Source: JAQIBY01 sp034721855 (lineage in GTDB: Bacteria > Bacteroidota > Bacteroidia > Bacteroidales > ML635J-15). From it: 11,287 nt of DNA. A program made the translations under genes and the position numbers. Below, one piece after another: positions 1-6,507 of the stretch. The notes below the pieces were generated by a model. It saw only the letters and a list, made by a program, of their open reading frames with translations. It did not search any database and was not told where the DNA came from. Positions within the stretch are counted from its first letter, which is position 1, and each line of letters opens with the position of its first letter. The DNA is taken from positions 1-11,287 of the forward strand of contig JAYENB010000218.1 in NCBI GenBank assembly GCA_034721855.1. Direction: 5' to 3'.

Positions 1-596
1 GGTGTCTCACCTACATTTATGTTAAGATTTGCTGATTCTGTACACTCTCCGTTTGTGATACTGAGTGTAACTGTTTTAGTGCCGCTACTTGTGAAATAGA
101 TATCCTGTGGATTTTCAGCATTTGATGTAGCCGGGACAGCACCTGCGCCAAAATCCCACTGATAAGTCCACTCAACACCAGAACTGCCAGTATTGGTAAA
201 ATCAATAGTTTCGTTTACACATACATTCACTGCACTTGCAATAAATGAGGCGGTTGGATTTTGATAAATCTGAATGCCTTTGGTTTTGTAAGATATACAG
301 CCCGTTACGATGTCATAAACGGTGAGCTCTACATTTTTCAGTCCACTGGTTGAATAGGTAACAGGCACGGGTGATATTGCCGTATCAACAGCAGGGGTTG
401 CTCCTGGACCGAAATCCCATGCATGTATAGTGTTGGGGCCGGTATAGCCTGTGCTTAAAAATTGTACCTGTTCACCTGTACATGCAGGGGCTGTTGAAGT
501 GAAATCTGCTTGAACGCTGTCACAATAATGTGGTGTCTGAGCAAAAGCAAAACTGCCTGTAATGCTCAGGATCAATAGTAATTTGAGTCTTTTCAT
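1..596 (-). CDS. Exported PKD-domain protein, N-terminal part (3' end outside window)
   Basis: The minus-strand frame opens with ATG at 594-596 and stays open to the window edge, giving 198 residues. Residues 1-19 are a clear signal peptide (basic MKRLK, hydrophobic core, AFA before Gln20), so the product is exported. Two PKD-like beta-sandwich repeats follow, at about 28-112 and 115-196. Each carries the PKD signature WDFG (60-63 and 147-150), and each has a likely disulfide pair (Cys39/Cys100 and Cys126/Cys185). Such PKD arrays are common in large secreted or surface proteins of Bacteroidota, often cargo of type IX secretion with a C-terminal sorting domain; that end is not visible here, so secretion route and function are unknown. 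The gene is divergent from the peptidase gene at 804. The PKD assignment is firm; any enzymatic domain further on cannot be judged. Confidence 0.88.
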   Translation of the reverse strand, partial: MKRLKLLLILSITGSFAFAQTPHYCDSVQADFTSTAPACTGEQVQFLSTGYTGPNTIHAWDFGPGATPAVDTAISPVPVTYSTSGLKNVELTVYDIVTGCISYKTKGIQIYQNPTASFIASAVNVCVNETIDFTNTGSSGVEWTYQWDFGAGAVPATSNAENPQDIYFTSSGTKTVTLSITNGECTESANLNINVGET

Positions 597-803
597 ACCT
601 TGATTTTTTATTAATTAATAATTATGTAATAATTCATTGATTTTACGATAACAATTTTTATGACGTTACTTTTTCCTAAATGGTTGCTTTAATTGTCAGG
701 AAAAATACATTTTTTTTTAACCATAAAAAAATGTTTATGCTATTAGGGTTCAAAAAAGAAATTCTCATTTTATTTTTGTTATTTTGTCAAAAATAATGTG
801 CAA
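597..803. other. AT-rich divergent intergenic region
   Basis: This spacer separates the PKD gene from the peptidase operon. It is very AT-rich and has no supported gene. It holds a candidate promoter for the operon (771-778), its mirror copy CAAAAATA at 788-795, and an A/T hairpin made of ACATTTTTTT (707-716) and AAAAAAATGT (725-734) around an 8-nt loop. The hairpin has no known role and may simply reflect base composition. Confidence 0.6.
771..778 (+). promoter_or_regulatory. Candidate -7 box (TATTTTTG) for the peptidase-queE-porE operon
   Basis: TATTTTTG fits the Bacteroidota -7 consensus TAnnTTTG and ends 25 bases before the ATG at 804, which would give a short leader. I see no convincing TTG-type -33 box at the expected distance. 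The reverse complement CAAAAATA lies at 788-795, so the same motif also faces the divergent PKD gene. This is motif matching only. Confidence 0.4.
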
Positions 804-2030
804 ATGCGTAAAATATTCGTCATTACAATTGTTTTGTTATCTGTCATTCAACAGGGACAGTGCCAGTGGTTCAATCCACCGGATAAAGCAGAATACAGAG
901 AAAAAGAAAAGGGGTTTTATGAAAATGTAATACTCAGGGAGGTAAATAATACCCGACTTAAGGAAGATACGCCAAAGCTATTGAGTTGTGATTTTAATGG
1001 TAATTATCCCACGAACATTTCCGGTTATGAAACATTCTGGCATTTATTACCACAATCGCAGGGTAACACAGGAACCTGTTGGTGCTTCGCTGCCACTTCT
1101 TTTTTTGAATCGGAAATATTCCGGTTAAATAATAAGGAAGTGGATTTATCTGAAATGTTTTTTGTGTACTGGGATTATGTTGACAGGGCAGAACACTTTG
1201 TAGAAACACGTGGAGAAACATATTTTGCCCAGGGGAGTGAATCCAATGCCTTGAAACGCATCATGCCTGTGTATGGTTGTGTGCCGGCATCTGTTTATCC
1301 CGGAAAACCGGAATACAGAGAATACCATTCTCACACTAAAATGGTTGAAGAAATGAAAACTTACCTGGAACATGTGAAAAAAACAAATATCTGGAATAAA
1401 GAGCAGGTGTGTGCAGATGTGCGGGCAATATTAGACAATTATATGGGAGCAATGCCTGACACATTCAACTATGAAGGGGAGCATTACACTCCCAATAGTT
1501 TTTATGAATCCCTGCCTTTCAAAGCCGGCGATATGGTGAGTTTTATGTCAACCATGTCGGTACCATACAATGAAAAACATGAATTGGTGGAGGCGGATAA
1601 CTGGTGGCATAGCGATGAGTATTATAATGTGTCGCTCGAAGATTTTTATCACACTGTGGAGTCGGCAGTAAAACATGGTTATACCATTTGCATTTGTGGA
1701 GATGTAAGTGAACCCGGCTATGATAGCCAGGCTGAGGTAGCAATAGTGCCGGATTTTGATATCCCGCCAGCCCATATCAATGCTTCCAGCAGGGAACTGC
1801 GTTTATATAATGAGGCTACCACTGATGACCATTGTATTCATATTGTTGGCTACCAGGAATCCGATGATGGTATGTGGTATCTGATAAAAGACAGTGGTGC
1901 CGGTGGTTTTGATGGACAGCACAAAGGCTACCGTTTTTTCCATGAAGATTACATACGTCTGAAAATGATGAACATTATGTTACACAAAGATGCAGCCCGT
2001 GATGTTCTGAATAAAATCATCAAAAAATGA
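804..2030 (+). CDS. Exported C1 (papain-fold) cysteine peptidase, bleomycin hydrolase-like
   Basis: The product is 408 residues from ATG 804; an in-frame GTG at 798 would only add two residues ahead of the signal peptide. Residues 1-20 form a signal peptide (hydrophobic core, then GQC before Gln21; not a proper lipobox), so the protein is exported. The papain-clan core is clear. Gln86 is the oxyanion residue and Cys92-Trp93 the nucleophile motif, at the usual six-residue spacing, in QGNTGTCWCFA. His343 is the catalytic histidine, six residues before Gly349-Tyr350. The C-terminal stretch with HKGY (373-376) resembles the bleomycin hydrolase/PepC branch (C1B) rather than secreted plant-type papains. 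The third catalytic residue is odd: the usual KNSWG reads KDSGA, with Asp363 for Asn and Gly365 for Trp. A peptidase or aminopeptidase role is inferred from family; the substrate is unknown. It is first in the operon, and its TGA overlaps the queE start. Confidence 0.87.
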   Translation: MRKIFVITIVLLSVIQQGQCQWFNPPDKAEYREKEKGFYENVILREVNNTRLKEDTPKLLSCDFNGNYPTNISGYETFWHLLPQSQGNTGTCWCFAATSFFESEIFRLNNKEVDLSEMFFVYWDYVDRAEHFVETRGETYFAQGSESNALKRIMPVYGCVPASVYPGKPEYREYHSHTKMVEEMKTYLEHVKKTNIWNKEQVCADVRAILDNYMGAMPDTFNYEGEHYTPNSFYESLPFKAGDMVSFMSTMSVPYNEKHELVEADNWWHSDEYYNVSLEDFYHTVESAVKHGYTICICGDVSEPGYDSQAEVAIVPDFDIPPAHINASSRELRLYNEATTDDHCIHIVGYQESDDGMWYLIKDSGAGGFDGQHKGYRFFHEDYIRLKMMNIMLHKDAARDVLNKIIKK

Positions 2031-2656
2031 TGCCTGCAAAAGACCGACATTCTCCTTATGCATTGCCTGTACTGGAATCTTTTTATTCCATACAAGGTGA
2101 AGGATTGAATACAGGAAAAGCCGCGTATTTTATTCGTATCGGAGGGTGTGACCTGGGATGCCGTTGGTGTGATTCAAAAGAAACATGGAACTGGGAGCCT
2201 GAGCAATGGACACCTGTATCTAAATTGGTGGAGACCATAGAAAAATCAAAAGCACATTCTGTTGTTGTTACAGGTGGGGAACCTTTGATGTATGATTTGA
2301 GCCTGTTGACACATCAATGTCATCAGCACAACTTAAAACTATACTTAGAAACAAGTGGTGCCCACAAGTTGACAGGGACATGGGACTGGATATGCCTTTC
2401 GCCCAAGCCCCAAAAAGAACCTCTATCTGAATTTTATAGTTTGGCAAGCGAATTGAAGGTGATAATATATGACAAGCCTGAAGATTTTGTTTGGGCCGAA
2501 AAAATGGCGGACCGGGTTAATAATGATTGTGCATTATTGTTACAACCGGAGTGGAGCCGTTTTAATGAAACCAAACGCTGGGTTGTTGATTATGTCAAGC
2601 AACATCCGCAATGGCGAGTATCAGTACAAACGCATAAATATTTACAAATACCATGA
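2027..2656 (+). CDS. queE: 7-carboxy-7-deazaguanine synthase (radical SAM)
   Basis: The 209-residue protein matches QueE along its whole length. QueE converts 6-carboxy-tetrahydropterin to 7-carboxy-7-deazaguanine, a step in making preQ0 and queuosine for tRNA. Visible signatures are SIQGEG (21-26), the radical SAM [4Fe-4S] motif CX3CX2C (Cys41, Cys45, Cys48) followed by Asp49, the SAM-binding TGGEP (82-86), LETSG (107-111), LSPKP (124-128), LQPEW (172-176) and the terminal QTHKYLQIP typical of the family. It should be cytosolic. The first ATG (2027) lies in ATGA with the peptidase stop, and a second ATG follows directly at 2030, so either could start. Its own stop overlaps the next gene in the same way, implying translational coupling. 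No other queuosine gene (queC, queD, queF) is in the window. Confidence 0.95.
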   Translation: MMPAKDRHSPYALPVLESFYSIQGEGLNTGKAAYFIRIGGCDLGCRWCDSKETWNWEPEQWTPVSKLVETIEKSKAHSVVVTGGEPLMYDLSLLTHQCHQHNLKLYLETSGAHKLTGTWDWICLSPKPQKEPLSEFYSLASELKVIIYDKPEDFVWAEKMADRVNNDCALLLQPEWSRFNETKRWVVDYVKQHPQWRVSVQTHKYLQIP

Positions 2657-4614
2657 GAAAAATCGCTGTTTTTTGTTTTTTGTTGATGTTGGTATCAGGG
2701 GTTTCCCTGGGACAGAAAGCGGAGTTGCATACAGATAGCCGCAAAGCAAAAAAATATTTTGAGGATGCACGGGAATTTCTGGCAAACCGGCAGGTTGATC
2801 TTGCTGTATCTGCTGCTATCGAAGCAAAAACCGAGGATCCTGATTTTTTGGAAGCCTGGGTTTTGTTGTCCGAGATTTACCAGTATCAGGCGTATTATGA
2901 AAAAATGGAAGATGCAGTGCATGAAGTAATACGTATAGCCCCGGAATTTGACCCGGGCTTTTTCCTGAAAGCTACTGAACTGGCTTACCGGAAAGGCAAT
3001 TATCATGAAGCGGGAAAATACCTGGATGGTTTTGAAGAATACACCCAGAGCGACCTTGAAAACAATGCCATGTATCAGGATGTGAAAGAACGCGTTGTTT
3101 TTTCTGTGCATGCTGTTGATAACCCGGTTGATTATAACCCGGTAAACCTGGGACCTAATGTCAACACAAAATACGATGATTACTGGCCGTCGCTTACGGC
3201 GGATGAACACACACTGGTGACGACAGTGCTCATCCCGGCAGGCAGCAGGAATTATTATTCAGAGGGTTATCAGGAGGATTTGTACGAAACGCATAAAAAC
3301 AGCACAGGAGAATGGATGCCCATGAAAAACATGGGGAAAACCATCAATTCACTCAACAACGAAGGCGCACAATGTATTTCAGTTGATGGAAATATGTGCA
3401 TTTTTACCGGATGCAACCGCAGGGATGGTTATGGCAGTTGTGATCTTTATGCAAGCTATAAAGAAGGTGACAGATGGGGGATTCCTGAAAACCTCGGCCC
3501 GGAAGTGAATTCAGGAAACTGGGAATCCAATCCGAGCTTGTCGGCTGATGGCAAATGGTTGTATTATTCAAGCAGCGATAAATCCGGCTATGGTAAAAAT
3601 GATTTGTGGCGTGTTCAAATAACAAGCTTGTCACCTGAATTAGAATTCGGAACACCTGAAAATCTCGGGGAAGTGGTGAATTCCGAAGGTGCTGATGGTT
3701 CTCCGTTTATTCATCCGGATGGTAAAACCTTGTTTTTTGCTTCAGACGGACACACCGGCTTGGGCAGTTTTGATTTGTTTGTCACTAAATTGCAGCAAGA
3801 TGGAACATGGAGTGTCCCTCAAAACCTGGGATATCCCATCAATACAAACGGGGAAGAAAGAAGCCTGATTGTGAATGCCGGTGGAGACCTGGCAATGATA
3901 GCATCCGAGCGAGAGGATACGCATGGCGGCCTTGATATTTATGAGTTTGCTTTACAGGAAAGCATTCAGCCTGATCCTGTTACTTATGTAAAAGGGAAGG
4001 TATATGATACTGAAACCAAAGAGCCGTTAGAAGCCGAATGTCGTTTGTTGGATCCGTCTTCCGGTGATTTGGTTGCCATTCAGACAAGCAACCGTGTGGA
4101 TGGTAAATACCTGGTTGTGCTCCCGGTTGGAAAAGAATACGCTTTCAATGTGGATAAAACGGGCTATTTATTTTATTCGGGAAATTTCTCACTGAAAAAC
4201 TGGAAAGAAACGGATGGCGCTTATACAATGGATATTCCCTTGCAACCTATCAAAGAAGGCCAAACGGCTGTGTTGAACAATATTTTCTTTGATTATGACA
4301 AATATGAACTCAAAGATGAGTCGTATGCTGAACTTCAGAAGTTGATCGAGTTTATGCATAAAAATACGGATGTCAGCATTGAGCTCAGCGGCCATACCGA
4401 TGATAGGGGCAGCGCTGAATACAATAAAACCTTATCTGAACAAAGAGCAAAAGCGGTGTACGATTACCTAATAAATAACGGTATTTCTGCCGAACGGTTA
4501 ACCTATAAGGGATATGGTTTCAATGAACCTGTGGCAGATAATTCAACAGATGCCGGAAGAGCCAAAAACCGCCGCACCGAGTTTAAAATCATTAAAGTAA
4601 ATTCAAAAGATTAA
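2653..4614 (+). CDS. porE: PorE-like envelope protein: TPR, five-bladed PD40 propeller, CRD, OmpA-C
   Basis: The 653-residue product has a signal peptide (1-20, core FCFLLMLVSG, likely cut before Gln21). TPR-like helices span about 30-150. A propeller covers about 160-435, with five PD40-type blades: WPSLTADEH 178-186, CISVDGN 241-247, NPSLSADGK 293-301, SPFIHPDGK 350-358 and RSLIVNAGG 403-411. Each is introduced by an NLGxxVN-like linker (165, 226, 280, 337, 391). A carboxypeptidase-regulatory-like domain lies at about 443-530 and an OmpA-C peptidoglycan-binding domain at about 541-648. Asp583 in GHTDD and Arg598, 15 residues later, match the diaminopimelate-binding pair of this fold. That domain order is the one described for PorE (PG1058) of the Porphyromonas gingivalis type IX secretion system, thought to tie the complex to peptidoglycan. 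One difference: PorE is a lipoprotein, and no lipobox Cys follows the core here. Bacteroidota carry PorE paralogues, so the symbol is tentative. It is last in the operon, overlapping queE by ATGA. Confidence 0.82.
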   Translation: MRKIAVFCFLLMLVSGVSLGQKAELHTDSRKAKKYFEDAREFLANRQVDLAVSAAIEAKTEDPDFLEAWVLLSEIYQYQAYYEKMEDAVHEVIRIAPEFDPGFFLKATELAYRKGNYHEAGKYLDGFEEYTQSDLENNAMYQDVKERVVFSVHAVDNPVDYNPVNLGPNVNTKYDDYWPSLTADEHTLVTTVLIPAGSRNYYSEGYQEDLYETHKNSTGEWMPMKNMGKTINSLNNEGAQCISVDGNMCIFTGCNRRDGYGSCDLYASYKEGDRWGIPENLGPEVNSGNWESNPSLSADGKWLYYSSSDKSGYGKNDLWRVQITSLSPELEFGTPENLGEVVNSEGADGSPFIHPDGKTLFFASDGHTGLGSFDLFVTKLQQDGTWSVPQNLGYPINTNGEERSLIVNAGGDLAMIASEREDTHGGLDIYEFALQESIQPDPVTYVKGKVYDTETKEPLEAECRLLDPSSGDLVAIQTSNRVDGKYLVVLPVGKEYAFNVDKTGYLFYSGNFSLKNWKETDGAYTMDIPLQPIKEGQTAVLNNIFFDYDKYELKDESYAELQKLIEFMHKNTDVSIELSGHTDDRGSAEYNKTLSEQRAKAVYDYLINNGISAERLTYKGYGFNEPVADNSTDAGRAKNRRTEFKIIKVNSKD

Positions 4615-4620
4615 TTATCC

Positions 4621-4787
4621 TAGTGTTATGTCAAGCCAAATATGACGCCCCAAGTTTTGTTCTTTTTCGTTTTTTCTTCATAAAAAAAAAGACTCACGTA
4701 GCTAAGGCTATACTTACTTTTTTTTATTTTGAAAAAATCAAAAAATAACTTCAAATTAACCATCATATTTGGTTTGACATGACACTA
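4621..4787. repeat. 167-bp near-perfect palindrome (MITE-like, also a likely bidirectional terminator)
   Basis: The outer arms 4621-4647 and 4761-4787 match at 24 of 27 positions as inverted repeats (TAGTGTYATGTCAARCCAAA at the outer ends). Pairing continues inward through T-rich/A-rich arms to a TAGC/GCTA stem around the loop TAAG at 4703-4706, so the whole stretch can fold as one long hairpin. Two of the three outer-arm mismatches would be G-U pairs in RNA. It lies six bases after the stop of the PorE-like gene, between convergent genes, and its right end contains the stop codon of the HNH gene. The A/T-rich stem with T-runs on both strands could terminate both transcripts. TA at both outer ends would suit an element that targets TA. 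No transposase is inside. Confidence 0.75.
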
Positions 4788-5345
4788 GTTGTTGATGTGT
4801 CCCCAATTCTCTCCTGAACGGATGCGATTGAGTTGAGTGTGGGTAATCCCGAATTCCCGGGCGATTTTATACAGTTTGTTTTTACTTCTTCCCAATTTCT
4901 TTTTTAATCTGATGACATCAGTTTCAGTTAATTTTGAATTTCTGACAATGCCTTTTTTGTAATTGGGGTTGTTTTTATGATGCGCATACATTTCCTCGTG
5001 TGTGACCCATTTCAGGTTCTGGCAATGATTGTTGTCTTTTACAAAATCCAGATGTATTACAAATTTATGGTCTTTTGATGGCCTCTCGCAGAACGCTTCG
5101 GCAACAAGTTTGTGCATGGTTTTGGTAACCGTTCTTTTGGTAGCGTCTCCTGACTTGAAAGCAAATATCTTATATCCTTTGATGTAAGATGATTTTAAAA
5201 TCCTGTATTCTTTTTTATCCGGATGATAGCGCCTTATGCGCCCATAATTTGAAATTTCGTAATGATCAGATTCAATGACATTGTTCATCTTAATTTTTTC
5301 CCATTTTTCGTTCCAGAAGGAGATGTTTTCATTGTTATTACTCAT
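4785..5345 (-). CDS. NUMOD4-HNH endonuclease-like protein with C-terminal helix-turn-helix
   Basis: The 186-residue protein has three parts. An N-terminal NUMOD4-type segment covers about 15-40 (WEKI, then YEISNYGRIRR). An HNH_3-like core covers about 76-124, with HKLVAEAF at 78-85, VIHLDFVKDNN at 96-106 and NLKWVTH at 110-116. A C-terminal helix-turn-helix covers about 138-184, with KLTETDVIRLKK, then IAREFGI and IRSGENWGHI. This architecture is known from free-standing homing-type endonucleases of phages and bacteria, which cut DNA at specific sites. The core's usual Asn-His pair reads Ile97-His98 here and the usual Gly after Asp is Phe101, so activity is uncertain. The first ATG is kept because it precedes the NUMOD4 tryptophan. 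The start lies 17 bases after the yidD stop, so the two may be co-transcribed. The stop TAG (4785-4787) sits on the end of the 167-bp palindrome. There is no phage context, so it may be a solitary selfish gene. Confidence 0.8.
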   Translation of the reverse strand: MSNNNENISFWNEKWEKIKMNNVIESDHYEISNYGRIRRYHPDKKEYRILKSSYIKGYKIFAFKSGDATKRTVTKTMHKLVAEAFCERPSKDHKFVIHLDFVKDNNHCQNLKWVTHEEMYAHHKNNPNYKKGIVRNSKLTETDVIRLKKKLGRSKNKLYKIAREFGITHTQLNRIRSGENWGHINN

Positions 5346-5362
5346 AATGCAATGGTTTAAAG

Positions 5363-5647
5363 TTAATGTTTCATATCTTTTTTAGACGCATATGTTTTTG
5401 TGTTAACGTTGTTTTTTATTTTACCAGGCACAGGGTCATAACCCGAAGTGCCCCATGGATGGCATTTTGCAAGGCGTTTTAAGGATAACCATCCGCCACG
5501 GAATGGCCCGTGCATGTGCAATGCTTCTACAGCATACCTGGAACATGTAGGCGTATGCCTGCACGCATTTGGTGTCCAGGGAGATATGGCATACCTGTAA
5601 AACTTAATAATTGCCAGCAAAATTGCCGTTAACAACCGTTTAAACAT
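5363..5647 (-). CDS. yidD: Membrane protein insertion efficiency factor YidD
   Basis: YidD is a small protein at the inner face of the cytoplasmic membrane that aids insertion of membrane proteins by the YidC insertase. The family pattern is complete: an amphipathic N-terminal helix (MFKRLLTAILLAIIKFYRYA), ISPW at 21-24, Cys29, PTCSRYA at 33-39 with Cys35, GGWLSLKRLAKC at 51-62 with Cys62, and GYDPVP at 69-74. I chose the ATG at 5645-5647 (94 residues) because it begins the conserved helix; in-frame ATGs at 5662 and 5671 would add five or eight residues. The lysine-rich tail after DPVP is a non-conserved extension. In many bacteria yidD sits between rnpA and yidC; neither is here, so the gene is stand-alone. 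A repeat (5676-5764) lies directly upstream in the probable leader, and the HNH gene follows 17 bases downstream. Confidence 0.93.
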   Translation of the reverse strand: MFKRLLTAILLAIIKFYRYAISPWTPNACRHTPTCSRYAVEALHMHGPFRGGWLSLKRLAKCHPWGTSGYDPVPGKIKNNVNTKTYASKKDMKH

Positions 5648-5675
5648 ATTCAATAAATGCATACTATACATTATT

Positions 5676-5764
5676 TAGAGTCTGTCAATAATACAATGAA
5701 TTCTTTATTTTGGATTTTGAACTTTGAACTTTGATCAATTGTCTGACTTTATAGACACGCACTA
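5676..5764. repeat. Short MITE-like repeat, copy A, upstream of yidD
   Basis: The left end TAGAGTCTGTCAATA (5676-5690) matches 8150-8163 over AGAGTCTGTCAATA. The right end GACTTTATAGACACGCACTA (5745-5764) matches 8332-8351 at 18 of 20 positions. The two ends of the copy are imperfect inverted repeats of each other. The interior contains a short tandem of TTTGAAC-type units (5715-5733). Both outer ends read TA. No coding capacity. It falls between the rprY stop and the yidD start, so it is probably transcribed in the yidD leader. Confidence 0.65.
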
Positions 5765-5796
5765 TTTATGTTACGTAACCTTCAATAAAAAGGTTT

Positions 5797-5804
5797 CAAA
5801 GATA
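5797..5804 (-). promoter_or_regulatory. Candidate -7 box (TATCTTTG) for yidD
   Basis: On the minus strand this reads TATCTTTG, a fit to TAnnTTTG, just downstream of the rprY stop codon. It would give yidD (and the HNH gene) a leader of about 140 bases that includes repeat copy A. I cannot see a clear -33 element, so the call rests on one short motif. Confidence 0.3.
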
Positions 5805-5809
5805 TGAAA

Positions 5810-6502
5810 TTATTTTTCAGGAACATATAAAATAAAACCACTGCTATGTACATTTTCAATTTTTAAGTTTGGATCTTTACTCAGGTATTTTCTGAGTTTT
5901 GTGATATATACATCCATGCTTCTTGCGTTGAAATAATTATCATCCCCCCAAATAGTTTTCAGGGTATAATTCCTGTTCAGCATATTATTCCTGTGTTTAA
6001 AAAGCAGTAGTAGCAACTCTCCTTCACGCGGGCTTAATTTTTGGATATCATTTCCATGCTTTAATTGGCGCATTGAGGGGTTGTATTCCAGCTTTCCGAT
6101 TTTAATTGGAGATTGTTGCTGAAACTGTTCCGGTTGATCAACACGTTTAAGTATGGCCTTGATTTTCATAAGCAGAACATCAGAATCAAACGGTTTTGTA
6201 ACATAGTCATCAGCACCTACTTCAAATCCTTTCAGCACATCTTCTTTCAAAGATTTTGCTGTCAAAAAGATCAGGGGGATCCCGGGACTCAAATCACGGA
6301 TTTCTTTTGCAATGGTTAAACCATCCACATTGGGCAGCATAATATCGAGTACACACAAGTCAAAATTTCCTTTTTTAAAGGCAGGGACAGCATCTTTACC
6401 ATCATCAACGTGCGTGACGTTAAAATTATGCATTTCAAGATATGATTTCAGTACAACACCGAAATTCACATCATCTTCAACTAAAAAAATTGATTTTTTC
6501 AT
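5810..6502 (-). CDS. rprY: OmpR/PhoB-family response regulator, RprY-like
   Basis: The 230-residue protein has a receiver domain at about 4-120. Glu9, Asp10 and Asp11 form the acidic pocket, Asp53 in LDIMLP is the phosphoacceptor, and Thr81 and Lys103 (TKPF) complete the active site. A winged-helix DNA-binding domain follows at about 133-228, with LKTIWGDDNYFNARSMDV (181-198) and ITKLRK, a stretch very like RprY of Bacteroides and Porphyromonas. It should bind promoter DNA once phosphorylated by the kinase encoded just upstream (five bases apart, same strand). RprY in P. gingivalis has been linked to stress and sodium-related genes; targets here are unknown. Naming is by recalled sequence resemblance, not a database match. 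Confidence 0.9.
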   Translation of the reverse strand: MKKSIFLVEDDVNFGVVLKSYLEMHNFNVTHVDDGKDAVPAFKKGNFDLCVLDIMLPNVDGLTIAKEIRDLSPGIPLIFLTAKSLKEDVLKGFEVGADDYVTKPFDSDVLLMKIKAILKRVDQPEQFQQQSPIKIGKLEYNPSMRQLKHGNDIQKLSPREGELLLLLFKHRNNMLNRNYTLKTIWGDDNYFNARSMDVYITKLRKYLSKDPNLKIENVHSSGFILYVPEK

Positions 6503-6507
6503 AAGCT

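Noticed and set aside
17..205. 62-codon minus-strand frame with a hydrophobic N-terminus
   Set aside because: It is out of frame with the PKD repeats, which occupy this stretch in a well-supported frame open from 596 to the edge.
707..734. A/T hairpin as a terminator upstream of the peptidase operon
   Set aside because: It lies between divergent genes where no transcript should end, and its stem is almost all A-T pairs, as expected from the base composition.
2695..3210. 171-codon minus-strand frame antisense to the PorE-like gene
   Set aside because: It is a shadow of the real coding frame, with no family resemblance or start context of its own.
5781..5809. Possible terminator hairpin after rprY (TTTCA/TGAAA followed by a T-run on the minus strand)
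   Set aside because: The stem is only five A/T-rich pairs, with A-C mismatches when extended on the relevant strand. It also overlaps the yidD -7 candidate.
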